Notes: generated by a model from the sequence alone, not told the origin. Counted from the first letter of the stretch, positions 26,525 through 37,063 are shown. The stretch: 64,000 nt of DNA from Fodinibius salicampi (GCF_039545095.1 NZ_BAABRS010000002.1:62001-126000); one strand, 5' to 3'. A program made the numbers and translations.

Positions 26525-27283
26525 TTAATAGCCCAGCATTGCGTTTGATGAAGATTGTTGACGCAATAAGCTGCGATAGCAGATTGCCACTGCATGTTTG
26601 GCAACTTTCTCAGTGTAAGCATATTTGGGCTGCAGTCGATTCTGAAATACCTTTTCGTTATCAATACTAATAGAAATCACGGATCCACGCCCCGGCGTAG
26701 GCTGCTCAGAGATCGTGATCATAAAGTTTTTGGCTTTTGAAGGGGGCTCCCAGTGGCGATAAAAAACATTGTAAAAGTCGGTCCCCATTTTGCTACGTGT
26801 TTCGTCGAGTACCATGCCATCAATGGCGATCGTCGAACTTTGGCCGGAAGATTCTGTTTGCTGTTTTTTCTCTTCCCGTCTTTCTTGTTCAACGACCTTC
26901 TTAAAGGCCTTCTGAAATTTATTTAGGGTTTTTTTATCCAGACCTTCCTTTTTGTTGTCTGTAAATTGTTTTTGGTATTCTTTCTTCAGCCGCTCAGGAT
27001 TATCGACTAGGGCAGTATCCCGGATGCTTACCATCTCGGCGGGGATATCCAGTTTTTGACCAATATAAATGATATCGGGCCTTTTAATCTTGTCTGAGTT
27101 AGCATTGTAGATTTGTTCCCAGTAGTTGGGATTGCCAAAATCTACGGCGATGCTGATCAGGTAATCACCATCTTTAACGGTATACTGGTAAGGCACATTT
27201 TTATTTTGATCTTGAGCACAAAGCGTTGTGCTAAAAAGAATGGTAGCAACAAAAGATATAATAATGCTAGATCTTAGCCCCAT
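26525..27283 (-). CDS. csgE: LysM-CsgE fusion protein
   Basis: A 252-residue exported protein. After a signal peptide (to about residue 23), residues 30-80 form a LysM-type domain (YTVKDGDYLISIA, then NPNYWEQIYNANSDKI and YIGQKLDIP). A charged helical linker rich in Lys/Glu/Gln follows (about 95-145). Residues 150-245 are a CsgE domain (AIDGMVLDETRSKMGTDFY, then KNFMITISEQPTPGRGS). CsgE caps CsgG and selects substrates; LysM domains bind peptidoglycan. The fusion may hold the secretion complex at the cell wall. It is the first gene of the cluster, so its promoter should lie in 27284-27450. Confidence 0.88.
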   Translation of the reverse strand: MGLRSSIIISFVATILFSTTLCAQDQNKNVPYQYTVKDGDYLISIAVDFGNPNYWEQIYNANSDKIKRPDIIYIGQKLDIPAEMVSIRDTALVDNPERLKKEYQKQFTDNKKEGLDKKTLNKFQKAFKKVVEQERREEKKQQTESSGQSSTIAIDGMVLDETRSKMGTDFYNVFYRHWEPPSKAKNFMITISEQPTPGRGSVISISIDNEKVFQNRLQPKYAYTEKVAKHAVAICYRSLLRQQSSSNAMLGY

Positions 27284-27862
27284 AAATGAACACCAACTAA
27301 ACGGCTTTTTAGCCTGTTTACTTTTTATCTCTCAAGAGTTAGATATATTAGCAATTAGTCAATGAATGACTCCAACGTACAACAATTAATTGCTCTCTTT
27401 ACTGCTAAACCCTGATTCCGATTTTGATGATATCTATCTCTATTGCGATTAAATGATGGGGCTATTTTGCTTTAACTTCAAGCATATTAAAGGATTTTAA
27501 TGGACTTAAAGAAAGGGGGATAGTTTGAGCTAGATTGAATTTATGAGCGTAATAATCTTGAAAGTATCAGCTTTAATAGTAGTGATTCTTTAGGGTTAGC
27601 GAATCAACCGGGTCAATAATGAATAAACTGATTAGGAAACTTGAATAGCAGAAATTGTAGTATGAGGAGTTCTGGAATATTATCCGAAATTAAAGAATCA
27701 CAGTTTTATTTCAATCTCTACTTTGATATAATCAAGACTGTACTCACAAACGTTTTAAAAAGAGGCGCAACTAATCATTATTTATTTTTAATCAACCTAT
27801 TTTATGAAGCTATTGATGCAAACGAAGATCCTCCAAGTTCAATCTGTAAAAGAGGTAATAAT
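27284..27862. other. Intergenic region between curli operon and aminotransferase
   Basis: This 579-bp gap between divergent units must hold the promoters of the curli operon (minus) and of the aminotransferase pair (plus). It is AT-rich. The frame of the aminotransferase is open from 27641, but those 74 codons show no family similarity and I do not count them as coding. I see no clear operator or RNA gene. Confidence 0.5.
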
Positions 27863-28789
27863 ATGACGCACGGAACACATGATGCCGTTGAAGACCCCAG
27901 AAATGAAGATGTATTGATCTATGTCAACGGAGAGTTGGTACCCCGCCAGGAGGCCAGGATATCGGTATTCGATAGCGGTTACCTGGTAGGGGATGGCGTT
28001 TGGGAAGCAGTCCGTCTTCATAAAGGAGTACTGGTTTTTCTGGATCAACACCTCGATCGCCTATGGAAAGCGGCGGCAACGGTGGGTATGGATTTGAAGA
28101 TGAGCCGTGAGGAACTCGTTGATAAGATATGGCGCACGCTGGGTGCCAATGATATGAATGACAATGTCCATGTTCGTTTTATGCTTACCCGAGGCATAAA
28201 GAAGACACCCTCACAGGATCCCCGGCTTACCATCAGCGGACCCAACCTTGTGATTATAGCAGAATACAAGGTCGCTTCCAAAGAGACGAAAGAAAAGGGA
28301 ATTACGCTCTTTACCAGTACCATCCGACGCGGCTCTCCCGATTATCTTGACCCCCGGCTCAATTGTCACAGTAAAATTCACGAGGTGCAGGCGCTGATCC
28401 AGGCGCTGGAAGCCGGCGCCGATGAGGCCCTGATGCTGGATATAAATGGGTTCGTATCCACCTGCAACGCCACCAATTTCTTTATGGTGACCGAAGGGGA
28501 GGTGTGGACCTCTACCGGTCAATACTGCATGAATGGAGTTACAAGGGGAAATATCATTCGGATTTGTGAAGGAAATGGTATTCCCTGCCGGCAAAAGAAC
28601 TTTTCGCTTTTTGATGTTTATGGGGCCGATGAAGCGTTTGTTACTGGTACTTTTGGAGGCGTGACACCGGTTACGGAAGTGGACGGACGAACCATTGGAA
28701 AGGGGGAGTATGGGGAGATATCCCGAAAACTTAGCTCCTTGTACGAGCAGCTTATTGAATCAGAAGTTAAACGGATTAATAACGAATAA
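27863..28789 (+). CDS. Class IV aminotransferase (branched-chain/D-amino acid type)
   Basis: PLP fold-type IV transaminase of 308 residues. It begins with the family pattern IYVNGELVPRQEARISVFDSGYLVGDGVWE. The PLP Lys lies in NCHSKIHEVQAL, and the phosphate-binding loops STCNATNFF and GVTRGNI follow. I start it at the ATG at 27863, behind AGAGG, where similarity begins. The stop codon directly abuts the TTG start of a sulfotransferase gene, so the two are translated together. Substrate could be a branched-chain or a D-amino acid; the pairing suggests a dedicated small-molecule pathway. Confidence 0.88.
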   Translation: MTHGTHDAVEDPRNEDVLIYVNGELVPRQEARISVFDSGYLVGDGVWEAVRLHKGVLVFLDQHLDRLWKAAATVGMDLKMSREELVDKIWRTLGANDMNDNVHVRFMLTRGIKKTPSQDPRLTISGPNLVIIAEYKVASKETKEKGITLFTSTIRRGSPDYLDPRLNCHSKIHEVQALIQALEAGADEALMLDINGFVSTCNATNFFMVTEGEVWTSTGQYCMNGVTRGNIIRICEGNGIPCRQKNFSLFDVYGADEAFVTGTFGGVTPVTEVDGRTIGKGEYGEISRKLSSLYEQLIESEVKRINNE

Positions 28790-29518
28790 TTGGAGAAAAA
28801 TAATACCAAACGTGTTTGCTTGTGGTCGGGTCCCCGTAATATCTCTACGGCGCTGATGTATTCCTTTGCCCAGCGGGAAGATACTCGAGTGTATGACGAG
28901 CCGCTATATGGGCATTATATGAGCCAGACCGATGCGGATGAATATCATCCGGGTGCGGAAGAGGTGCTGGAAAGCATGGAAACCGACGGACAGAAGGTGG
29001 TAGACTGGATGATGGGGCCACACGATAAACCGGTGGTCTTTTTTAAGCAGATGACCCACCATCTTGTCAATTTGGATCATTCATTTCTAGAAGACACCAT
29101 TAATATTATTCTCACCCGAGACCCGAAAGAGATGCTTCCCTCATACGCCAAGCAGGTAAAGAATCCCTCTATGCGGGATGTGGGATATGCCCAGCACCTG
29201 GAGTTGCTGCAATACCTTCAGGAGAGGGAGAGTGAATTTGTGGTGCTTACTTCTAAATCTGTTCTTGTGGATCCTCCGGGTACATTGCGTAAGCTTTGTG
29301 ATTCCATTGGCATCCCTTTTGATGAAGCGATGCTGAGCTGGGAAAAGGGAGCCCGTCCGGAGGACGGCGTTTGGGCAAAATACTGGTATGATAGCGTTCA
29401 TCAATCCACTGGTTTTAAACCCTATCAACCCAAAACCGAACCCTTCCCGGAGGCCTTGAATCCTCTGCTGGAGAAGTGCCGGCCTATCTATGAAAAACTT
29501 GTGAAATATGCTATTTAA
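28790..29518 (+). CDS. Sulfotransferase-like P-loop protein
   Basis: A 242-residue soluble protein. The N-terminal CLWSGPRNISTALMY is the 5'-phosphosulfate-binding loop of the sulfotransferase fold. The second PAPS motif is the strand-helix INIILTRDPKEMLPSY, with Arg and a downstream Ser-type residue for the 3'-phosphate. It starts with TTG immediately after the aminotransferase stop, with no gap. Combined aminotransferase-sulfotransferase proteins are annotated in some marine animals and bacteria, which supports a functional pair. The acceptor is unknown. Confidence 0.82.
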   Translation: MEKNNTKRVCLWSGPRNISTALMYSFAQREDTRVYDEPLYGHYMSQTDADEYHPGAEEVLESMETDGQKVVDWMMGPHDKPVVFFKQMTHHLVNLDHSFLEDTINIILTRDPKEMLPSYAKQVKNPSMRDVGYAQHLELLQYLQERESEFVVLTSKSVLVDPPGTLRKLCDSIGIPFDEAMLSWEKGARPEDGVWAKYWYDSVHQSTGFKPYQPKTEPFPEALNPLLEKCRPIYEKLVKYAI

Positions 29519-29537
29519 TTGGTCGTAGTTGGTAGCG

Positions 29538-29574
29538 CTAATGTCGGGCTTATAAAATATAAGCCCGACATTAG
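29538..29574. terminator. Perfect 17-bp hairpin after aminotransferase-sulfotransferase pair
   Basis: Arms CTAATGTCGGGCTTATA and its exact complement flank a 3-nt loop, starting 19 bp after the sulfotransferase stop. It lacks a T-run, so it may be a processing or stabilising hairpin rather than an intrinsic terminator. The remaining 275 bp before the next small gene show nothing else. Confidence 0.55.
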
Positions 29575-29850
29575 AAACTTTCAGCCTGCTTTTCTCTTGG
29601 AAGTGCAGCAATTAACTGCTATTAACATCCACAGTTTTCTGGTTTCGTTAAATGGAATAGGATCGGTCTTTAGTAAGTGAATTGCTGAGGCCATACTCAT
29701 GTTAAAAACAAGTGAATATAGCCATAAGGTGTTCTCGGTAAGCACATTTAGACAGGAAACATACTGCAGTGGATATTCATAAAACTTTATAGATGTGTTT
29801 TAAACCTCATGCACTAGAATTTCTTAATTCATAAAAGAGAAATAGTTAAT

Positions 29851-30057
29851 ATGAGTATCAAAGATAAAACACGCGAAGAACTGGAAACAAAAGTTAAGGA
29901 GCTGGAAGGAATTATTGCCAGGAATGGAGTAGGATCGGAGTACGTGCAAAAGGTCGAACGGGTACAAAGAGATGTAAATATTGCCTTGATGCTCGGAGCG
30001 GCCACGACCGTTTTGGGTCTGACAGCCTGGGCAGTGTATAAGAGCAGGGGCGAATAA
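29851..30057 (+). CDS. Small coiled-coil membrane protein
   Basis: A 68-residue protein of unknown function. Residues 5-45 are highly charged with heptad character (REELETKVKELEGIIA). A single membrane span (ALMLGAATTVLGLTAWAVY) lies near the C-terminus, followed by a short basic tail. The ATG lies downstream of an A-rich leader. It stands alone between the sulfotransferase and yaaA. The composition and the clean span argue that it is real. Confidence 0.6.
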   Translation: MSIKDKTREELETKVKELEGIIARNGVGSEYVQKVERVQRDVNIALMLGAATTVLGLTAWAVYKSRGE

Positions 30058-30245
30058 TCCGGAAGAGCTAGTTGCGCGTAATCTTATTAAAAGTGGGTGA
30101 AAATTCTTTAGGTGGCGATATCAAGTCAGTAAATATGTTTGCTGCTCCAACCGATTGTCATCAAATGGAATGATCCACCAGTAAAAATGGGTTACTACAT
30201 CCGACATTCGGAATGTAAATATTAAAACGCTGATACCTTTTTATT

Positions 30246-31007
30246 ATGAAGATTGTTCTCTCCCCTGCAAAATCACTGGACTACGAAAGCGAGATACCCA
30301 CGGATGAAGCTACTAAGCCGCGCTTCCTGGATGAAGCTGAAACACTGAATAATAAGCTGGCTGAAATGTCGAAAGATGAGCTTAAAGATCTGATGGACAT
30401 CAGTCAGGACTTAGCTGACCTGAATTACGAGCGGTATCAACAATTCTCAACGCCGTTCAACAAAGACAATGCACGTCCATGTATCTACGCTTTTAACGGA
30501 TCGGCCTACAAAGAGCTGGATGCCTATTCTATTGATGATTCCCATATTGATACGCTTCAGGATAGTCTGCGCATTTTATCCGGGATGTATGGCCTGCTCC
30601 GTCCGCTGGATTTGATGCAGCCCTATCGCCTGGAAATGGGGACCAAGCTGTCGATTAACGGCCACGACCGGTTATATGATTTCTGGGGCGACAGCCTTAC
30701 CGAAGCTCTGAATGACGAGCTTGAGGATGATGAGCTTTTCGTTAACCTTGCCAGTAAGGAATATTTCAAAGCATTGCAGCCGCACAAGCTCAAGGTGGAT
30801 GTTATTAAACCCAAGTTTAAAGACTTCAAAAACGGCGATTTAAAAGTCATCGGTTTCTACGCCAAAAAGAACCGCGGAACCATGACACGCTACCTGATTG
30901 AAAATGAAGTGGATAGTTATCAGGGATTACTTGGCTTTAACGGAAATGATTACAGCTATAGCGAAGAACACACAGAAGACAAAGGTGAGCCGGTCTTTGT
31001 CCGATAA
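30246..31007 (+). CDS. yaaA: Peroxide-stress protein YaaA
   Basis: A DUF328/UPF0246 family protein that in E. coli lowers free iron during peroxide stress and so limits DNA damage. The start MKIVLSPAKSLDYE is diagnostic; SGMYGLLRPLDLMQPYRLEMG and KKNRGTMTRYLI follow in the conserved order. The 253 residues are full length. katG lies 271 bp downstream in the same direction, forming a peroxide-defence neighbourhood, though the gap suggests separate promoters. Confidence 0.95.
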   Translation: MKIVLSPAKSLDYESEIPTDEATKPRFLDEAETLNNKLAEMSKDELKDLMDISQDLADLNYERYQQFSTPFNKDNARPCIYAFNGSAYKELDAYSIDDSHIDTLQDSLRILSGMYGLLRPLDLMQPYRLEMGTKLSINGHDRLYDFWGDSLTEALNDELEDDELFVNLASKEYFKALQPHKLKVDVIKPKFKDFKNGDLKVIGFYAKKNRGTMTRYLIENEVDSYQGLLGFNGNDYSYSEEHTEDKGEPVFVR

Positions 31008-31246
31008 AAGTGATTTGCTTTAACAGGTTGGTATAGTTTATTAATAGCGCGGAATTTAAATCTTGCGCCAATAATAGTCTACTCCAATACGGGAATCGAC
31101 TTATCTATCACAGTATTGAACAAGGCATCGAGGGCTGAAAGGTCGGGTGAGCAATACCGTTTTCAGGCAAATCATATAACTGAGTCTAATACCGGTTATA
31201 GTATTTTTCTATCAGAGAAGAAGCGATCATTTAATTACATTAAAAA

Positions 31247-31258
31247 TGATAAATATCA
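31247..31258. promoter_or_regulatory. Short inverted repeat upstream of katG
   Basis: TGATA-AA-TATCA lies 21-32 bp before the katG ATG and is followed by another TTGATA. The composition recalls Fur/PerR-type sites but the match is too short to assign. Confidence 0.3.
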
Positions 31259-31266
31259 ATTGATAA

Positions 31267-33507
<2,241 letters not shown>

Positions 33508-33533
33508 CTTCGATTTCAGTTATACCGGATATC

Positions 33534-33567
33534 AAAGGCAGCCTGCTAGTGCGGGCTGCCTTTTTTT
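33534..33567 (+). terminator. katG terminator
   Basis: Stem AAAGGCAGCC/GGCTGCCTTT with a 10-nt loop, then a run of T, 27 bp after the katG stop. Confidence 0.88.
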
Positions 33568-33667
33568 ATTTTTGGGGGGAGGTACCTTAATATTTCCAAG
33601 GAGTGCGGTAATAGCACTGGCAAAGACAGAGGCGTGAAAACTCCCTTGGAGAATTAATATCCGTTTG

Positions 33668-34360
33668 TTATAAAGACCTGATACGGATATTTTTCCATGA
33701 GACTGAATAGGGGCCTTCGTTTTTACTAATCCCATGAACCTGAAGACCGATAAATCCCCGGGGATGGGTCATATATATATCTTCGTGCCATAAATCCGTT
33801 ATTTTTTCGCCATTTATCCATACCTGGATGCGGGGTCCTTCGGCGATTACTTTGTATTGGTTCCATTCCCCATCCCGGAAAGCATCGTGATAGTTACGAT
33901 CATCTTTTTCTACCAGCCATCCGCCGGTTCCTCCTTCGCCATAGATGTATCCGGATTCGGGACTGCCGGAGCTGCTGGCTTCAATCTCAACCTGGGGACC
34001 ATTGACCCGCCCGAATGCTTCGTCCCCCTCGGCTTCCCGCGTTGCGGAACGAATCTGAACACCTGAGTTGAGCTCCTCGTCGTGGAGCAACACTTCAAAG
34101 GATAGTTCAAAATCACCGAATTCGTTAAAGGTGCATAGAAAAGAATTAGGGCTGCCGGTGTTCGTCGTACCCTTGATTGTTCCATCCACAACTTCATAAG
34201 TGGCCGTACCGTTTTTCTGAACCCAGCCGTTCAGGGATTTTCCGTCAAATAGTGATATCCAGTCACTCTTTTCCGTTTTTTCTGATGGATTTAATATAAA
34301 AGCCCCGAGCAATAACAAGACCAGGGGAAGTGAAATAAAGGTCGTTAAGCGCTTAATCAT
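33668..34360 (-). CDS. DUF1080 (3-keto-disaccharide hydrolase-like) secreted protein
   Basis: A 230-residue secreted protein. After a signal peptide or lipid-free hydrophobic segment, it opens with WISLFDGKSLNGWVQKNG, the hallmark of the DUF1080 concanavalin-like sandwich. NSGVQIRS and GEWNQYKVIAEGPRIQVWINGEKI also match. Members of the family act on sugars, including 3-keto-disaccharides; the substrate here is unknown. It is convergent with katG and is a single-gene unit. Confidence 0.88.
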   Translation of the reverse strand: MIKRLTTFISLPLVLLLLGAFILNPSEKTEKSDWISLFDGKSLNGWVQKNGTATYEVVDGTIKGTTNTGSPNSFLCTFNEFGDFELSFEVLLHDEELNSGVQIRSATREAEGDEAFGRVNGPQVEIEASSSGSPESGYIYGEGGTGGWLVEKDDRNYHDAFRDGEWNQYKVIAEGPRIQVWINGEKITDLWHEDIYMTHPRGFIGLQVHGISKNEGPYSVSWKNIRIRSL

Positions 34361-34445
34361 ATTTGCAGGTTATTATTTATTGAATTTATAGAGAGATAGT
34401 TAGTGTAACGTTAGTTTATAAGAGTAGAATCCTGAACAACTACTC

Positions 34446-34550
34446 CGTCATTTCGAATTGATTTTGGTGCGCCTCGGGAGAAATGAGAAATCTTTTGTTC
34501 TAAAGGAATGCCCATTCAACAAAGATCTCTCCCTAGTGGTCGAGATGACG
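34446..34550. repeat. Dispersed inverted repeat, type 1
   Basis: Ends CGTCATTTCGA and TCGAGATGACG pair with one mismatch. Inside them GAGAAATCTTTTGTT pairs with AACAAAGATCTCTC, so the whole element folds into a long hairpin. This type of element recurs in intergenic regions of many Bacteroidota. The surrounding 379-bp gap holds nothing else that I can identify. Confidence 0.65.
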
Positions 34551-34739
34551 CCCTAAATGGAATACAGAGAGTAATTAAACCGTACAAAATTATCTCGAAC
34601 TTACATTAGTTTATAAATAGGAACGATCAGGATATTTTCAGATTTTATTCAATCTATTTATCCCACTGTTGATATGCAAGCCTCCCGAACTTATTTGTGA
34701 TAAGACTGTGAGGATGGAAGCAATAGCTTTTGAAGGGGA

Positions 34740-35093
34740 TTATTGCCCGGGCAATGATTTTTCGCCCTCGTCAGAGTTCGAGCCAGCACTGAACATATAC
34801 AATATCCCACCAGTGATAGTAAAAATAAGTACCTCAAGAGCCAGGATTTCGTAGGCAATGTGGGCTTTTTCCGATACAATTTGAGAACCGCCTTGCCTAC
34901 CGCGCTGTCCGTCATAAGATTGTACATAGGACATCGGCTGCTGGTATATGGGGCTCCATCTGAGCTCCCCGGTCGACTCGACTCGCCAGGGGCAGAGGAA
35001 AATGACCACCAAGAGAAGTCCCGAGACGAACGTGGCAACGACCGTATTTTGCCAGTCATTTTTGTATTCAGACCTGTTTTTGTTGGGAGCCAT
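34740..35093 (-). CDS. Small two-span membrane protein
   Basis: An unrecognised 117-residue protein with a basic N-terminus, one span at about residues 20-37 (ATFVSGLLLVVIFLCPW) and a second at about 82-103 (ALEVLIFTITGGILYMF). The roughly 45 residues between them are polar, with Tyr- and Gln-rich stretches. The topology is probably N-in, C-in. No operon partner lies close by; the GIY-YIG gene is 119 bp upstream on the same strand. Confidence 0.6.
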   Translation of the reverse strand: MAPNKNRSEYKNDWQNTVVATFVSGLLLVVIFLCPWRVESTGELRWSPIYQQPMSYVQSYDGQRGRQGGSQIVSEKAHIAYEILALEVLIFTITGGILYMFSAGSNSDEGEKSLPGQ

Positions 35094-35212
35094 AGTTCTA
35101 GGTTAATGTTATCAATTCAATTCCCTGGTAAGTAGTCAATATGATAATTGATGCGGTCAATGACAACGGTTAACAACAAAACAATCGAATCCAACAGCCA
35201 TTATTCCGGAGT

Positions 35213-35476
35213 TCAACCATCATCGGATTCCGCAGGGGCAACCAATGATTCTTTCTCCTCCTTGGTATATTGCTTAATGCGGTATTCCCGCCGGCAGGTC
35301 TGGGAACGATCGGGGTGTTCTTCTACATAAACGACCGCTTTCGGATCGTTCGCCTGCAGGTATTTGGCTCCGTCGCCCTGCCGGTGTTCATGCCAGCGCC
35401 GTATCAGATGATTCGTACTTCCGGTATAGAGACTACCATTGGTACAGCGTATCATATATACAAACCATGTTTTCAT
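35213..35476 (-). CDS. GIY-YIG domain protein
   Basis: An 87-residue single-domain GIY-YIG protein of the UPF0213/YhbQ type. The motif reads FVYMIRC then GSLYTGSTNHLIRRWHEHRQG; the catalytic Arg and the downstream Glu (RREYRIKQYTKEEK) are present. The family includes DNA-nicking enzymes, but the role of this small type is poorly defined. It follows lexA by 55 bp on the same strand, so SOS co-expression is possible. Confidence 0.9.
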   Translation of the reverse strand: MKTWFVYMIRCTNGSLYTGSTNHLIRRWHEHRQGDGAKYLQANDPKAVVYVEEHPDRSQTCRREYRIKQYTKEEKESLVAPAESDDG

Positions 35477-35531
35477 AAAGCTGAAACTAAGCGGGAAAAA
35501 TTGATGAAAAATAGTTTATGGGATAGCTTAC

Positions 35532-36179
35532 TCAGGCCGCCCGAAACACCAGTCCCCACTGCCCGTCTTTTTTCCAGGCCTTGCCAACCAGCGTGCCGAA
35601 GACTTGCACCTGCTCCCATTCGTCGGGGGTTATATGAATGGGTTCGTAAGAGGGGTTCTCCGGATGCAGGGTAATACCCTGCTTTTTTTTCCGAATGGTC
35701 TTCAGGGTAGTTTCTCCATTATATAAAATAGCTCCGATCTCCCCGTCGCGGGGCTCCCGGGGGTCGATGATGATATAATCGCCATCATTAATATCGGCAT
35801 CGATCATGCTGTCCCCGTCAACGATAAGGGCAAAATAATGATCCGTATTTGCCGGATGGATCTCGACAGGTAGGTGCCCCAAATTCTCCTGGATGGCCTC
35901 GTGCATGCCCCCGGCCGCAATGCGTCCCTTCACGGGAATGCCCGGATCAATACCGGGTATTTGATTTCGCCTGGACGGATGGATGACATATTTACCCCAG
36001 TCCACTTTCTCCAGGTAATTTTTTTGAACCAGTGAATTGATTTGCTGCGTAACGCTATTGGGAGAAGCGTACCCAAACTCTTCCTGTATATTGGAAAAGG
36101 TTGGGAATTGATCGTGATCGACGATATACCCAATGATGTACTCCCAAAGTTGCTGTTGTTTGTCGGTAAGTGATCTCAT
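35532..36179 (-). CDS. lexA: LexA repressor
   Basis: SOS repressor and self-cleaving serine protease of 215 residues. The N-terminal winged helix (about 1-65) recognises DNA. The cleavage site is AAG in GRIAAGGMHEA, the nucleophile Ser is in GDSMIDADINDGD, and the general base Lys is in GETTLKTIRKK. A candidate operator lies 10-25 bp upstream of the start, fitting autoregulation. recN, nth and the EndoQ-UvrD fusion are elsewhere in the window, without an obvious copy of that box. Confidence 0.94.
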   Translation of the reverse strand: MRSLTDKQQQLWEYIIGYIVDHDQFPTFSNIQEEFGYASPNSVTQQINSLVQKNYLEKVDWGKYVIHPSRRNQIPGIDPGIPVKGRIAAGGMHEAIQENLGHLPVEIHPANTDHYFALIVDGDSMIDADINDGDYIIIDPREPRDGEIGAILYNGETTLKTIRKKKQGITLHPENPSYEPIHITPDEWEQVQVFGTLVGKAWKKDGQWGLVFRAA

Positions 36180-36188
36180 ATGACCATA

Positions 36189-36204
36189 ATGTAATAATTT
36201 ACAT
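36189..36204. promoter_or_regulatory. Candidate LexA operator
   Basis: A perfect inverted repeat ATGTAA-TAAT-TTACAT, 10-25 bp upstream of the lexA start codon. Position and symmetry fit autorepression; the binding sequence of this LexA is not known. Confidence 0.5.
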
Positions 36205-36282
36205 ATGAAAACACATATATAAATTTATTTTTTGAAGAGTGAGTCTCTTGAAAGTCTTACAGAGACTTTTGAAAAACTATAC

Positions 36283-36356
36283 TGTCATAGCGAATGTAGT
36301 GTGGCGATCTCCTTTTAGGAACTTTGATCGGCAGATTGCTTCGCGGGTTCGTAATG
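36283..36356. repeat. Dispersed inverted repeat, type 2
   Basis: Begins GTCATAGCGAATG and ends TTCGTAATGA, with inner arms GCGATCT and AGATTGC. This is a decayed form of an intergenic hairpin element widespread in Bacteroidota. It differs in sequence from the type 1 element at 34.4 kb. Confidence 0.5.
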
Positions 36357-36442
36357 AACTGCACTTACCGGCACTTAACCACGTTATTTGCATATACATC
36401 AATCAGTATTGAGAAGGAGCGGAAAAGGGAAGGGATAAAGCA

Positions 36443-36469
36443 AAAGCCCTGCGGGTGCAGAGCTTTTCT
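36443..36469. terminator. Orphan terminator-like hairpin
   Basis: AAAAGC-CCTGC pairs with GCAG-A-GCTTTT around a short loop. A run of T follows on the plus strand, but no gene ends nearby. It may end a transcript not recognised here. The sequence on either side (36357-36790) is AT-rich and shows no gene. Confidence 0.4.
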
Positions 36470-36790
36470 TCAATCAACTATTTACAATATACACTGATTA
36501 CCCCATTCAGAGCAAATCATTCTAACATGGGCAGGGTAATATATAAGTGATCTATAACTAATAAGTAAATAAAATGTAATTAAAGGGTAATTAATAGCTG
36601 TCGATAGGCGTGGAAATATTGATGACATTTTGGAGTATTATTTAGTAAATGAGCACATTTTCTTTTCAAATCCAGGTATCGGTGATTTAGTGGAGCCTAT
36701 ATGCTGCGGAAATTCTTTTTGGAAGGGATCTTATTTTAATTTAATGTAAATTCAATCGTGAATTCGATTGTTTTGTGATAGTACTTTTTA

Positions 36791-37063
36791 TTAAATAAAG
36801 GGCGCTACAGGAACTATATTAAGACCGGCATCTAAATTTATTCTTGCCGTTTGACTAGGTTGTTTTATAGAAACAACTTCGAAGGTCTTTTCTACATTTT
36901 CACTTAGATTGAGGATCTTGCCAATCTCTAATTGCTGGTTAGTTAATAATCCCTGAGCTTTTTCCCTTACTTTTTGAATAGCCTTTTGATAAACATAGTC
37001 ATATAGTGAGTTTTTCGTTGAGTTGATATAACAGGTGAATATAATATTCCCCAGCCTAATGTG
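36791..37063 (-). pseudogene. N-terminally truncated gene remnant, possibly SIMPL/DUF541 family
   Basis: An open minus-strand frame of about 90 codons ends at TAA 36791-36793 but has no ATG, GTG or TTG start. The translation looks protein-like: LYDYVYQKAIQKVREKAQGL, then LEIGKILNLSENVEKTFEVV and a C-terminal beta-like tail. The Tyr-x3-Ala-x3-Ala-x3-Lys-Ala pattern followed by IGKI resembles the C-terminal half of SIMPL (DUF541) proteins. The missing N-terminus and the neighbouring repeat and RNA elements suggest a deletion remnant. The family call is tentative. Confidence 0.45.

Noticed and set aside
27641-27862. 74-codon N-terminal extension of the aminotransferase frame
   Set aside because: No family similarity, no ribosome-binding site at its ATG, and a good site (AGAGG) precedes the internal ATG where homology starts.
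31020-31200. Possible minus-strand gene remnant between yaaA and katG
   Set aside because: Short fragments in two frames look weakly protein-like, but stops interrupt them and no family is recognisable.
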